Shown: positions 53,169 through 64,000 of the stretch, piece after piece
Layout of the letters: each line of letters starts with the position of its first letter
How positions within the stretch are numbered: the stretch's first letter is position 1
NCBI RefSeq assembly: GCF_029626025.1
Contig: NZ_JARUBF010000001.1
Location: 1,364,001-1,428,000, forward strand
Length of the DNA stretch: 64,000 bases
DNA from: Solwaraspora sp. WMMD406
GTDB taxonomy: Bacteria; Actinomycetota; Actinomycetes; Mycobacteriales; Micromonosporaceae
Direction: 5' to 3'
Position numbers and translations under genes: made by a program
Notes under the pieces: model-generated
Told to the model about the DNA's origin: nothing
Database searches by the model: none
What the model saw: the letters and a program-made list of their open reading frames with translations, nothing else

Positions 53169-53477
53169 GTGACTACCGCGACCAAGGTTGCGATCAAGCC
53201 GCTCGAGGACCGGATCCTGGTCCAGGCGAACGAGGCTGAGACCACCACGGCGTCGGGCATCGTGATCCCCGACACCGCCAAGGAGAAGCCGCAGGAGGGC
53301 ACCGTCCTCGCTGTCGGCCCGGGCCGCGTCGACGACAAGGGCAACCGGATCCCGGTTGACGTCAACGTCGGCGACACGGTCATCTACTCGAAGTACGGCG
53401 GCACCGAGGTCAAGTACGCCGGCGAGGAGTACCTGGTGCTCTCCGCCCGCGACGTCCTCGCCGTCATCGAGAAGTGA
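53169..53477 (+). CDS. groES: Co-chaperonin GroES
   Basis: A 102-residue GroES, the lid of the chaperonin. It has [18 protein letters not shown], the mobile loop [37 protein letters not shown] and the C-terminus [16 protein letters not shown] chose GTG 53169 because AGGAGG stands 8 bases upstream; ATG 53163 would be only 3 bases from that site. It is regulated by HrcA through the CIRCE elements. Confidence 0.97.
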   Translation: MTTATKVAIKPLEDRILVQANEAETTTASGIVIPDTAKEKPQEGTVLAVGPGRVDDKGNRIPVDVNVGDTVIYSKYGGTEVKYAGEEYLVLSARDVLAVIEK

Positions 53478-53494
53478 CCTATTGCCAGTCCTGA

Positions 53495-55243
<1,749 letters not shown>

Positions 55244-55287
55244 CCCGCACCTGCTCCATCCGCTCCACCCGCTTCACCTGTTCCACC

Positions 55288-55348
55288 TGAATCCGCGTGA
55301 TCAGGTCATCTGGGCGGCCCGCCGCCCGGTCCTGATCACGCGGATTCA
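55288..55348. terminator. Long stem-loop after groEL1
   Basis: TGAATCCGCGTGATCAGG (55288-55305) pairs perfectly with 55331-55348, and the loop carries an inner GGGCGG/CCGCCC hairpin. It could end the groESL transcript or belong to a dispersed palindromic repeat family. Confidence 0.7.
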
Positions 55349-55389
55349 CGCGTCTCGTCGACCCACCTGATCCGACGTATCGTCGGGCG

Positions 55390-56994
55390 ATGACGCAGCA
55401 GGCGACATCGCCGATCCGCCAGCCATCCGTCAGCCGTACGCCGGGGTGGCTCGCCGCCCTCGCCGGGGTGGCCGCCGCAGCCGTCGCGCTCGGGATCGCC
55501 GAGGTGATCGCGGTCTTCACCGGTGCCCGGTCCGCACCGCTGGTCGCGGTCGGCGGGGTCGTCGTCGACACCGTTCCCGAGCCGCTCAAACAGTTCGCCA
55601 TCGCCCTGTTCGGGGTGCACGACAAGACCGCGCTGCTGATCGGCACCGCCGTACTGCTGGCGGGATTCGCCGCCGTCATCGGCGTGGCGGCGGCCCGACG
55701 GCCGATCGTCGGCGACCTCGGCATCGCCGTGTTCGGTCTGATCGGCGCAGTCGCGGCCGTGACAAGGCCGCAGTTGGGCGTGGCGGCGGTGCTACCGGCG
55801 CTGCTCGGCTCGCTTGCCGCGGCGATGCTGCTCCGTGCGCTGGTGACAGGTCCGCTGCGGCCCACCGGCGCGGCCGAGCCGGTTTCGCCGGCCGCAGCAG
55901 ACCCGGTGACCATGCCCGGGGTCGGGGCGGCCGACCGGCGGCGGTTTCTGTCCGCCGTCGGGGTCAGCGTCGGCGCCGCCGCGCTGGCCGGTGCCAGTGG
56001 GCGCTGGGCGGCGCAACGCCGTAGCGTGGTCACCGCCCGCGCCGCCGTCATGCTGCCGGCCGCCACCGACGTCGCCGTACCCCTGCCGTCCGGTGTGGAC
56101 CCACAGGTGCCGGGTCTGAGTCGGTACGTCACCGCCAACAGCGACTTCTACCGGATCGACACCGCGTTGGTGGTGCCCCGGATCGACCCGGATCAGTGGC
56201 AACTGCGGATCCACGGCCGGGTGGCCACCGAGATCACCGTCAGCTACGCCGACCTGCTCGGGATGGATCTGGTCGAGCGGTACGTCACCCTGGCCTGCGT
56301 GTCGAACGAGGTCGGCGGGGACCTGATCGGCAACGCCCGCTGGCTCGGCGTACCGGTGCGGGAACTGCTCACCGCCGCCGGCCCGCTGCCCGGCGCCGAC
56401 CAGGTGGTCGGCCGGTCGGCCGACGGCTGGACCTGCGGTACGCCGACCGAGGCGCTGCTCGACGGGCGCGACGCGCTGCTCGCGGTCGGGATGAACGGCG
56501 AACCGCTGCCGGTCGAGCACGGGTTCCCGGTCCGCATGGTGATGCCCGGCCTGTACGGCTACGTGTCGGCCTGCAAGTGGATCACCGAGCTGGAGCTGAC
56601 CAGCTTTGCCGACTTCGACGCCTACTGGGTGCCGCGTGGCTGGTCGGCGCAGGGGCCGATCAAGACCCAGTCGCGGATCGACACGCCGCGCCAGCGGGCC
56701 GAGTTGGCCGCCGGCACGGTGCCGGTGGCCGGCGTCGCTTGGGCACAGCACCGGGGGATCAGCGCTGTCGAGGTACGGGTGGACGACGGCCCCTGGCAGT
56801 CGGCGACGCTTGCCCCGGCGGTTTCGGACGACACCTGGGTGCAGTGGGTGTGGCAGTGGCCGGCCACGCCGGGCGAGCACGTCCTGACGGTCCGGGCGAC
56901 CGACGCGACCGGCGAGACGCAGCCGGAGCAGCGGCAGTCGGTCGCCCCGGACGGGGCGACCGGCTGGCATACGATCCGGGTCACCGTGGCCTGA
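55390..56994 (+). CDS. Membrane-anchored sulfite-oxidase-like molybdopterin enzyme
   Basis: A 534-residue protein. Residues 15-155 hold four hydrophobic segments (WLAALAGVAAAAVALGIAEV; TALLIGTAVLLAGFAAVIGV). A twin-arginine-like DRRRFLSAVGVSVGAAALAG follows near 183. The oxidoreductase domain (about 225-410) has the molybdenum-ligating Cys in TLACVSNEVGGD (near 303) and GFPVRMVMPGLYGYVSACKW. A C-terminal Mo-cofactor dimerisation domain (about 420-530) ends the protein. Relatives are periplasmic sulfite- or nitrate-type oxidases of unknown substrate. The multi-helix N-terminus is unusual compared with bacterial SorA/YedY. Confidence 0.9.
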   Translation: MTQQATSPIRQPSVSRTPGWLAALAGVAAAAVALGIAEVIAVFTGARSAPLVAVGGVVVDTVPEPLKQFAIALFGVHDKTALLIGTAVLLAGFAAVIGVAAARRPIVGDLGIAVFGLIGAVAAVTRPQLGVAAVLPALLGSLAAAMLLRALVTGPLRPTGAAEPVSPAAADPVTMPGVGAADRRRFLSAVGVSVGAAALAGASGRWAAQRRSVVTARAAVMLPAATDVAVPLPSGVDPQVPGLSRYVTANSDFYRIDTALVVPRIDPDQWQLRIHGRVATEITVSYADLLGMDLVERYVTLACVSNEVGGDLIGNARWLGVPVRELLTAAGPLPGADQVVGRSADGWTCGTPTEALLDGRDALLAVGMNGEPLPVEHGFPVRMVMPGLYGYVSACKWITELELTSFADFDAYWVPRGWSAQGPIKTQSRIDTPRQRAELAAGTVPVAGVAWAQHRGISAVEVRVDDGPWQSATLAPAVSDDTWVQWVWQWPATPGEHVLTVRATDATGETQPEQRQSVAPDGATGWHTIRVTVA

Positions 56995-57072
56995 TCACCT
57001 GGCTGGCGCTTGCTCTGGCTGACTCTGCCGCGAGTGGGTCGCTGGATGTCCCGCCGCTGGCGGGCGGGTGCG

Positions 57073-57465
57073 TCAGGCGGCTGAGCTGTCCCGGCGTTGG
57101 TCCGGCACGGTCGACTTGTGCGGCCGGCCGAGGCGGCGCTCCAAACGGTCGACGTCGACCCGGTAGCGGCGGCGGTCGGCCAGATCCTCCCAGCCGACGG
57201 CGAGCAGCCGGAGTCGTTCGGACTCGCTGAAGCCGCCCCACACCCCGTACGGCTCGCGGACCGACAGCGCGTGTGCCGCGCATTCAGGGCGTACCGGGCA
57301 GGTACGGCAGACGGCCTTCGCGCCGGACTCCCGGCGGCTGCGCGACGATCCGCGTTCGCCGTCGGGGTGGAAGAACTGCGCGCTGTCGCGGCCACGGCAG
57401 GCCCCGAGCATCTGCCATTCCCACAGGTCGACGATAGGTCCGGGCAGCCTGCGTACGTCCGACAT
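57073..57465 (-). CDS. WhiB-family iron-sulfur regulator
   Basis: A 130-residue Wbl protein. The four cluster cysteines are C23 in MLGACRGRD and C53, C56 and C62 in AVCRTCPVRPECAAHAL, followed by the turn GVWGGFSESERL and a basic C-terminal region. AAGGAGGGGTGGAAG before ATG 57465 is a strong ribosome-binding site. It lies divergent from the bldM-like gene and near guaB, the same neighbourhood as in Streptomyces. Wbl proteins bind [4Fe-4S] and act with sigma-A. Confidence 0.94.
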   Translation of the reverse strand: MSDVRRLPGPIVDLWEWQMLGACRGRDSAQFFHPDGERGSSRSRRESGAKAVCRTCPVRPECAAHALSVREPYGVWGGFSESERLRLLAVGWEDLADRRRYRVDVDRLERRLGRPHKSTVPDQRRDSSAA

Positions 57466-57492
57466 CTTCCACCCCTCCTTCCGCGCGGCACC

Positions 57493-57532
57493 CGCGCGGC
57501 ACCATCGGGTCCTTGCGCGCGGCACCATCGGG
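57493..57532. repeat. 17-bp direct repeat upstream of whiB
   Basis: CGCGCGGCACCATCGGG occurs at 57493-57509 and 57516-57532, 23 bp apart, within the whiB leader or promoter region. It may be a recent duplication or a regulator site. Confidence 0.75.
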
Positions 57533-57740
57533 CCGGGCAGCCGGCCGCGCGTGCGCCAGTCCTTCGTGAACACCCCGATACCCCCGAGGCGATCGGCTCA
57601 ATCGTGTCGACGGCAACCTGCGCCGGACATGGCATCGTCGACGCGGCCGACTGACCTGAACTTTCATCTTTTTTCGCGCCAAAGCACCCGAGTGAGCTGG
57701 CTAGCCGTGATCTCCTGCTGTCTGGGAGAGGGGAGTCACA

Positions 57741-58736
57741 GTGCGCAAGGTCCTCGTGTGTGTCCGAACGGTCGACGCGGCCCAGAACATCAACGCCGCC
57801 GCCGCTCGACTCGGTCTCTCCGCTGGCATTCGGACCGCGGTCTCCGAACCCGAGGTGATGCTGCGGCTGTCCGAACGGCCGGCGGAGATCGTGCTCGCCG
57901 ACACGGCTCTGGCCAGGCCGGACAGCGCCAGCTTCACCCGTCGGGTGCTGGCGCGTTCGCCCGGCAGCGTCGTCGTGCTGTTCGGCGCCGAGGATCCGCA
58001 GGTCGCGTCGGCGGCGATGGCGGCCGGCGCACGAGGCCTCATCCGTGGGGCGGACGACCTGGTCAGCGTGGTCGCCAAGACGCTACTGCTGCTCGCGGCC
58101 CCGGGCCGGGCACAACCGGTGATGCCGGCCGCACCGGCGGTGCTGGCCGAGCATGCCGCCGGCGGGTCGACGTCGCAGGCGACGGCGGGCGGCACCGGGT
58201 CGACGCCGGTCCAGGCCGCCACTGGTACGGCGGGACCAGCCGCACCGGTGGCGGCGACGATCGGTGCCACCACCGGCACCCGGCCCGCCGCGCATCCGGC
58301 GGACGCGGGCGGCCAGACGGTGGTGCCCAATCAACGCGACGACGCCGCACCGGCGACCGCCACCCAGACCGCACCGGTGGCGGAGTCCGACGGTGCCGCG
58401 CCGGCCGCCGGCGCAGCTGCCACCCCACCTGCTGCCGGCCCAGCTGCTGCCGAGCCGGCCGGCGGCGCGGTCCAGTCCGGCGGCCCGGTATCCGTCGGTG
58501 GCCCGGTGCTGTCCGGTGGTCCGACCTCGGCGCTACGGCGGATCGGCCTCACCGAACGGGAGCTGCAGGTCCTGCGAGGCATGGCGGAAGGCAGGAGCAA
58601 CGGCGAGATCGGTCGTGAACTGTTCGTCTCCGAAGACACGGTGAAGACCCACGCCCGACGGCTCTTCCGCAAGCTGGGCGCCCGCGACCGGGCACACGCG
58701 GTGGCGACGGGATTCCGTACCGGCCTGGTCGCCTGA
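57741..58736 (+). CDS. bldM-like: BldM-like atypical response regulator with long linker
   Basis: A 331-residue regulator. The first 115 residues are receiver-like (KVLVCVRTVDAAQNINAAAA; IVLADTALARPD), with an Asp at the phosphoacceptor place but without the acidic pair at the first strand and without the conserved Lys. About 145 residues of Ala/Pro/Thr/Gly-rich linker follow. The C-terminal LuxR/NarL helix-turn-helix (LTERELQVLRGMAEGRSN; ELFVSEDTVKTHARRLF) closely resembles that of Streptomyces BldM, a developmental regulator known to act without phosphorylation. The start is GTG 57741, after GAGAGGGGAG. The neighbours whiB, DUF5319 and guaB support the BldM relation. Confidence 0.82.
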   Translation: MRKVLVCVRTVDAAQNINAAAARLGLSAGIRTAVSEPEVMLRLSERPAEIVLADTALARPDSASFTRRVLARSPGSVVVLFGAEDPQVASAAMAAGARGLIRGADDLVSVVAKTLLLLAAPGRAQPVMPAAPAVLAEHAAGGSTSQATAGGTGSTPVQAATGTAGPAAPVAATIGATTGTRPAAHPADAGGQTVVPNQRDDAAPATATQTAPVAESDGAAPAAGAAATPPAAGPAAAEPAGGAVQSGGPVSVGGPVLSGGPTSALRRIGLTERELQVLRGMAEGRSNGEIGRELFVSEDTVKTHARRLFRKLGARDRAHAVATGFRTGLVA

Positions 58737-58780
58737 CCGTACGGCCTGGTCGTATGGCCTCACCGTACGGCTTGGTCGCC
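58722..58780 (+). repeat. Degenerate tandem repeat spanning the bldM-like stop
   Basis: GGCCTGGTCG begins units at 58722 and 58743, and GGCTTGGTCG at 58769; the units end in CCGTAC. The stop codon lies in the first unit. Confidence 0.7.
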
Positions 58781-58823
58781 GAAATCGGCGCGGAGCCGAC
58801 GCCCGTGGGGAGCGCGCGGGCGG

Positions 58824-59231
58824 TCAGTGCTGGTGGTCCGGGTCCTCGGACTCCTCGTGCAGGGTGTCGTGCACCCCGTCGGCGTAACCCCGGGCGTACT
58901 CCCAGGTCACGTAATGGTCCGGATCCGGGTTGAAGGCCGGCTCGTGCACCCGCGGGCGACCGGAGCTGAGCAGGTGCCGCAGGTTGCCCCGGAGCAGATC
59001 CCAGTCGAAGTAGTGCGGTTCGCGGCAGTCCTCGCACTCGATCACCAGACCACGGATGCCGACCGCACCCAGCAACGCCTGGTAGACCTCCAGGTCCGCC
59101 AGGTCCTCGATCACGTCCTGCCGCTCGGCTGCGGTCAACGTGTCGGGCTCCGCGTCGTCGGTGATGTCGTCCAGCCCGGCCGCCGGATCGGCGGGGTCGC
59201 CGCTGAACGGATCGATCGGCTCCTCGTGCAC
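58824..59231 (-). CDS. DUF5319 protein
   Basis: A 135-residue acidic protein with the DUF5319 pattern: HEEPIDPFSGDPADPAAGL, RQDVIEDLADLEVYQALLG, VIECEDCREPHYFDWDLLRG and YVTWEYARGYADGVHDTLHE. The CEDC motif may bind metal. GTG 59231 was chosen because the conserved family start is there; a GGAGG lies almost directly before it, so initiation may be unusual. Function unknown. It is conserved beside guaB in many actinomycetes. Confidence 0.88.
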   Translation of the reverse strand: MHEEPIDPFSGDPADPAAGLDDITDDAEPDTLTAAERQDVIEDLADLEVYQALLGAVGIRGLVIECEDCREPHYFDWDLLRGNLRHLLSSGRPRVHEPAFNPDPDHYVTWEYARGYADGVHDTLHEESEDPDHQH

Positions 59232-59244
59232 CCCTCCACCGTAG

Positions 59245-61020
<1,776 letters not shown>

Positions 61021-61093
61021 CCTTCGCGGTCCGAGCGGTCCGAGCCGGCCGGCGGCTGCGTGCCGCCGGCCCGTCCACAACTGGAGTGACACC

Positions 61094-62212
61094 ATGCGTG
61101 ACGTGGTCGAGATCGGGCTGGGCAAGACCGCGCAGCGCGGCTACCACCTGGACGACATCGCCATCGTGCCGAGCCGGCGCACCCGGGACGTCGACGACGT
61201 CTCCACCGCCTGGCAGCTCGACGCCTACCAGTTCAAGATCCCGTGCGTGGCGCACCCGTCGGACGCGACGATGAGCCCGGCCAGCGCCGCGAAGCTCAGC
61301 GAGCTGGGCGGACTCGGGGTGCTCAACGTCGAAGGGCTCTGGACCCGCTACGAGGATCCGAGCAAGGTCCTCGCCGAGCTTGCCGGCATGGACGACGACG
61401 AGCCGGCCACCAAACGGCTGCAGGAGGCGTACGCCGAGCCGATCCGCCCCGAACTGATCGCCGAACGGGTCCGGCAGATGCGTGACGGCGGCGGCACTGT
61501 CGCGGTCCGGGTCTCACCGCAGCACACCCTGGCGTTGGCCCCGGTGATCCTCGACGCCGGCGTGGACATCCTGGTCATCCAGGGCACCATCGTGTCGGCC
61601 GAGCACGTCTCCACCACCGACGAGCCGCTGAATCTCAAGGAGTTCATCGCCGACCTGGACCTGCCGGTAGTGGTCGGCGGCTGCACCGACTACAAGACGG
61701 CGCTGCACCTGATGCGTACCGGCGCGGCCGGCGTGATCGTCGGCATCGGCGCCGACGAGTGGTCGACCACCGACTCGGTGCTCGGCATCCGGGTGCCGAT
61801 GGCGACCGCGATCGCCGACGCCGCCGCCGCCCGCCGTGACTACCTGGACGAGACCGGCGGCCGGTACGTGCACCTGATCGCCGACGGCGACCTGCAGACC
61901 TCCGGCGACATCGCCAAGGCGCTGGGCTGCGGTGCCGACGCGGTGATGCTCGGCGAGCCGCTGTCGCTGTGCGCCGAGGCCCCGGCGACCGGGGCCTGGT
62001 GGCATTCGGTGGCCAGCCACCCGAAGCTGCCGCGCGGCGCGTACGGGGTGGCCGGCGAGTCGCTGGGCGACATGGAGCAGCTGCTGTTCGGCCCGGCCGA
62101 CGAGCCGGACGGGCAGCTCAACCTGTTCGGCGGGCTGCGCCGGGCGATGGCCAAGTGCGGCTACCGCGACCTCAAGGAGTTCCAGCGCGTGGGGCTGGTC
62201 CTGGACCGGTGA
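61094..62212 (+). CDS. guaB3: GuaB3-type IMPDH-family protein
   Basis: A 372-residue IMPDH/GMPR-fold protein without CBS domains. It starts RDVVEIGLGKTAQRGYHLDD and has SEHVSTTD-like phosphate loops and [19 protein letters not shown]. The loop that carries the catalytic Cys in GuaB reads VGIGADEWSTTDSVLGI here, so the Cys is absent. GuaB3 proteins are found beside guaB across actinomycetes. Members from other phyla have been assigned GMP reductase-like activity; whether this holds here is open. The stop overlaps the next start (GTGA). Confidence 0.92.
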   Translation: MRDVVEIGLGKTAQRGYHLDDIAIVPSRRTRDVDDVSTAWQLDAYQFKIPCVAHPSDATMSPASAAKLSELGGLGVLNVEGLWTRYEDPSKVLAELAGMDDDEPATKRLQEAYAEPIRPELIAERVRQMRDGGGTVAVRVSPQHTLALAPVILDAGVDILVIQGTIVSAEHVSTTDEPLNLKEFIADLDLPVVVGGCTDYKTALHLMRTGAAGVIVGIGADEWSTTDSVLGIRVPMATAIADAAAARRDYLDETGGRYVHLIADGDLQTSGDIAKALGCGADAVMLGEPLSLCAEAPATGAWWHSVASHPKLPRGAYGVAGESLGDMEQLLFGPADEPDGQLNLFGGLRRAMAKCGYRDLKEFQRVGLVLDR

Positions 62213-63672
62213 CACCCAGCCGTAGCCGTAGCCGTAGCCGCAGCCGTAGCCGTACGTCGGTCGTCGCCGCGACGGTGGCGGTGGTGCTCGCCGCCGGTGC
62301 CGCCAGCGCCGGCTGTGGCGTACTGCCGGTGCTGCTCGACCGGGCGTCGCAGCCGGCGGGCGACTTCGAGCCCGGCGCGGTCGGGATCGGCGACCCCTAC
62401 TTCCCGTCGTACGGCAACGGCGGCTACGACGTCGCCGGCTACGAGTTGGCGTTGCGCTACGACCCGGCGACCCGCCAGCTCGACGGCACCGCCACGATCA
62501 CCGCGACCGCGACCATGGACCTGTCCCGGTTCAACCTGGACCTGGCCGGCCTGGACGTCGCGGACGTCGACGTCGACGGCCGGCCGGCGCAGCACCGCCG
62601 CGACGACGACGAACTGGTCGTCACCCCGGCCGCCGGGCTGCCCGACGGGTCGGCGTTCACCGTCGTCGTCGCGTACGGCGGCGAGCCGGAGCCGCTGATC
62701 AGCCGCGACTTCGGTGAGGGTGGTTTTCAGGTCACCGACGACGGGGCGATCGCGCTCGGCCAGCCCGAGTCGGCCAGCACCTGGTTCCCGGTCAACGATC
62801 ACCCGGCGGACAAGGCGACCTTCGACCTGGAGATCACCGTGCCGGACGGGCTGGCGGCGGTCAGCGTCGGCGCGCCGGGGGAGACGACCAGCGCCGACGG
62901 CTGGACCACCTGGCGCTGGTCGGAGTCGACCCCGCTGGCCAGCTACCTGACCACCCTCGTGATCGGCGACTACCGGGTGGAGACCAGCACCCACGCCGGT
63001 CGGCCGATGGTGATCGCCGTCGACGCCGACCTGCCCGAGGGCGGCGCGGCCGAGCAGGCGATGGCCCGGACCGGGGAGATCGCCGACTACCTGGAGACGG
63101 TTTTCGGGCCGTACCCGGTGGACGCGTACGGCGGGATCGTGGTCCGTGACGACCGGATCCGCTACGCCCTGGAGACCCAGTCCCGGCCGGTGTACGGCGA
63201 CGTGTTCTTCGACCGTGGCCCGGAGACGTGGGTGGTGGCGCACGAGTTGGGCCACCAGTGGTTCGGCAACAGTGTGTCGCTGCTGCAGTGGCGGGACATG
63301 TGGCTCAACGAGGGCTTCGCGACGTACGCCGAATGGTTGTGGTCGGAGCACGACGGCGCGGCCACCGCCGACGAGATGTTCGACCGGGAGTACGAGCGCA
63401 CCGACTGGACGAACCCGGCGGGTGATCCCGGTCCGGCGGGGATCTTCAGCCAGGCGGTCTACAAGCGGGGCGGGATGACGGTGCACGCGCTGCGGCGCAC
63501 GGTCGGCGACGACGCGTTCTTCCGGTTGCTGCGGACCTGGGCGGCGGAGTACCGGGGCGGCAACGCCACCACCGAGCAGTTCGTCACGGTCGCCGAGCGG
63601 GTCACCGGACAGCCACTGCGGGAGTTCTTCGACGAGTGGCTGTACGGCGACACCGCCCCGGCGAAACCCTGA
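62209..63672 (+). CDS. M1-family metallopeptidase lipoprotein
   Basis: A 487-residue aminopeptidase-like protein. After a Ser-Arg-rich N-terminus (six-base tandem repeats at 62218-62254 encode repeated Ser-Arg) comes a lipoprotein signal ending ASAGC. The N-terminal beta domain has STWFPVNDHPADKATFDLEI, then the M1 motif WVVAHELGHQWFGN (His345, Glu346, His349) and NEGFATYAEWLW (Glu368). The exopeptidase GxMEN motif is replaced by RYALETQSRP, as in many actinomycete M1 proteins. It is probably anchored outside the cytoplasmic membrane. It starts at GTG 62209 overlapping the guaB3 stop. Confidence 0.92.
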   Translation: MTPSRSRSRSRSRSRTSVVAATVAVVLAAGAASAGCGVLPVLLDRASQPAGDFEPGAVGIGDPYFPSYGNGGYDVAGYELALRYDPATRQLDGTATITATATMDLSRFNLDLAGLDVADVDVDGRPAQHRRDDDELVVTPAAGLPDGSAFTVVVAYGGEPEPLISRDFGEGGFQVTDDGAIALGQPESASTWFPVNDHPADKATFDLEITVPDGLAAVSVGAPGETTSADGWTTWRWSESTPLASYLTTLVIGDYRVETSTHAGRPMVIAVDADLPEGGAAEQAMARTGEIADYLETVFGPYPVDAYGGIVVRDDRIRYALETQSRPVYGDVFFDRGPETWVVAHELGHQWFGNSVSLLQWRDMWLNEGFATYAEWLWSEHDGAATADEMFDREYERTDWTNPAGDPGPAGIFSQAVYKRGGMTVHALRRTVGDDAFFRLLRTWAAEYRGGNATTEQFVTVAERVTGQPLREFFDEWLYGDTAPAKP

Positions 63673-63706
63673 TCGTCTTCTTATCGCTGGGTCGGCTGGC
63701 CGGTGC

Positions 63707-63979
63707 TCAGTCCGGGTCCGAGGCCAGGTCGTCCTCCTCGTCGTGGTAGTCCTGCATCAGCCGGGCCGGCGGCAGGTGCGACTCCGGGTCCGACGGGCGC
63801 GGGCCTTCCGGGCCGTCGGGTCCGACCCGGACGAAGGTCTCGACCCGGGTCACCCGGCAGCGGACCCCTTCGACCTCGAAATCGTCGGTACGGGGCGGCC
63901 GGTGCTCCTCGCGGGCCCGCTGGTACGCGGCCCGGAACTCGTCCAGCGAGGTGTCCTCGTCCAGGCGGATGTCGGGCAT
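63707..63979 (-). CDS. Small acidic hypothetical protein
   Basis: A 90-residue protein with a helical N-terminal part (DTSLDEFRAAYQRAREEHR), a short strand pair (DDFEVEGVRCRVTRVETFVRV) and an acidic tail (DYHDEEDDLASDPD). I do not recognise the family. ATG 63979 or GTG 63982 could start it. The last 18 bases of the window hold nothing I can support. Confidence 0.6.
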   Translation of the reverse strand: MPDIRLDEDTSLDEFRAAYQRAREEHRPPRTDDFEVEGVRCRVTRVETFVRVGPDGPEGPRPSDPESHLPPARLMQDYHDEEDDLASDPD

Positions 63980-64000
63980 CACGAACGATCCGGCGTCCCG

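Overview
The window is chromosomal DNA of a high-GC (about 70% or more) actinomycete, most likely a member of the Micromonosporaceae. Supporting signs are abundant GTG starts, ATGA/GTGA-coupled gene pairs, a helix-turn-helix/DUF397 pair, a conservon (sensor kinase, roadblock, DUF742, GTPase), an NnaR-type regulator beside nirBD, a WhiB protein and a BldM-like regulator beside guaB, and a GroEL with a His-rich tail. The family assignment is inferred from gene content, not from a tree.

Layout. 1-1.45 kb: end of a DUF5753 helix-turn-helix regulator, its DUF397 partner, an unusual doubled palindrome and a decayed DUF3800 gene. 1.6-7.7 kb: thiamine operon thiE-thiO-thiS-thiG-tenI-like-thiD-thiC behind a TPP riboswitch. 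7.7-13.7 kb: a membrane protein with a disordered tail, then a luciferase-like oxidoreductase and an SsuB/TauB-like ATPase, divergent from an NMT1/THI5-like binding lipoprotein and a separate permease. 13.7-20.1 kb: an orphan amino-acid-type binding lipoprotein divergent from a four-gene conservon whose kinase has a nitrate/nitrite-type sensory domain. 20.2-24.3 kb: nnaR, nirD and nirB on the minus strand. 24.9-32.1 kb: rplM-rpsI, glmM, a broken Hsp70-like gene, an aminotransferase and glmS. 32.1-42.7 kb: a DUF1023 hydrolase with a small partner protein, then nnr-alr-hydrolase-tsaE, ung, a helix-turn-helix gene with a second doubled palindrome, and tsaB-rimI-tsaD. 42.8-46.3 kb: a heterodimeric ABC exporter with one dead ATP site. 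46.3-50.8 kb: a ROK repressor and a xylose-type sugar ABC importer. 51.2-55.2 kb: ybaK, a methyltransferase, two CIRCE elements, groES and groEL1. 55.4-64 kb: a sulfite-oxidase-like molybdoenzyme, whiB, a bldM-like regulator, DUF5319, guaB, guaB3, an M1 peptidase lipoprotein and a small hypothetical protein.

Most of the window is core metabolism: thiamine, amino-sugar/cell-wall precursors, t6A tRNA modification, purines and nitrite reduction. The less ordinary parts are two palindromes built to one plan with compensating changes in their arms; a NIT-domain conservon lying next to nirBD-nnaR and sharing its upstream region with a binding protein; an ABC transporter split over three transcription units with related operator-like sites; two decayed genes; and at least five genes whose stop codon lies inside a short tandem duplication. 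No rRNA, tRNA, CRISPR array, IS element or prophage was seen.
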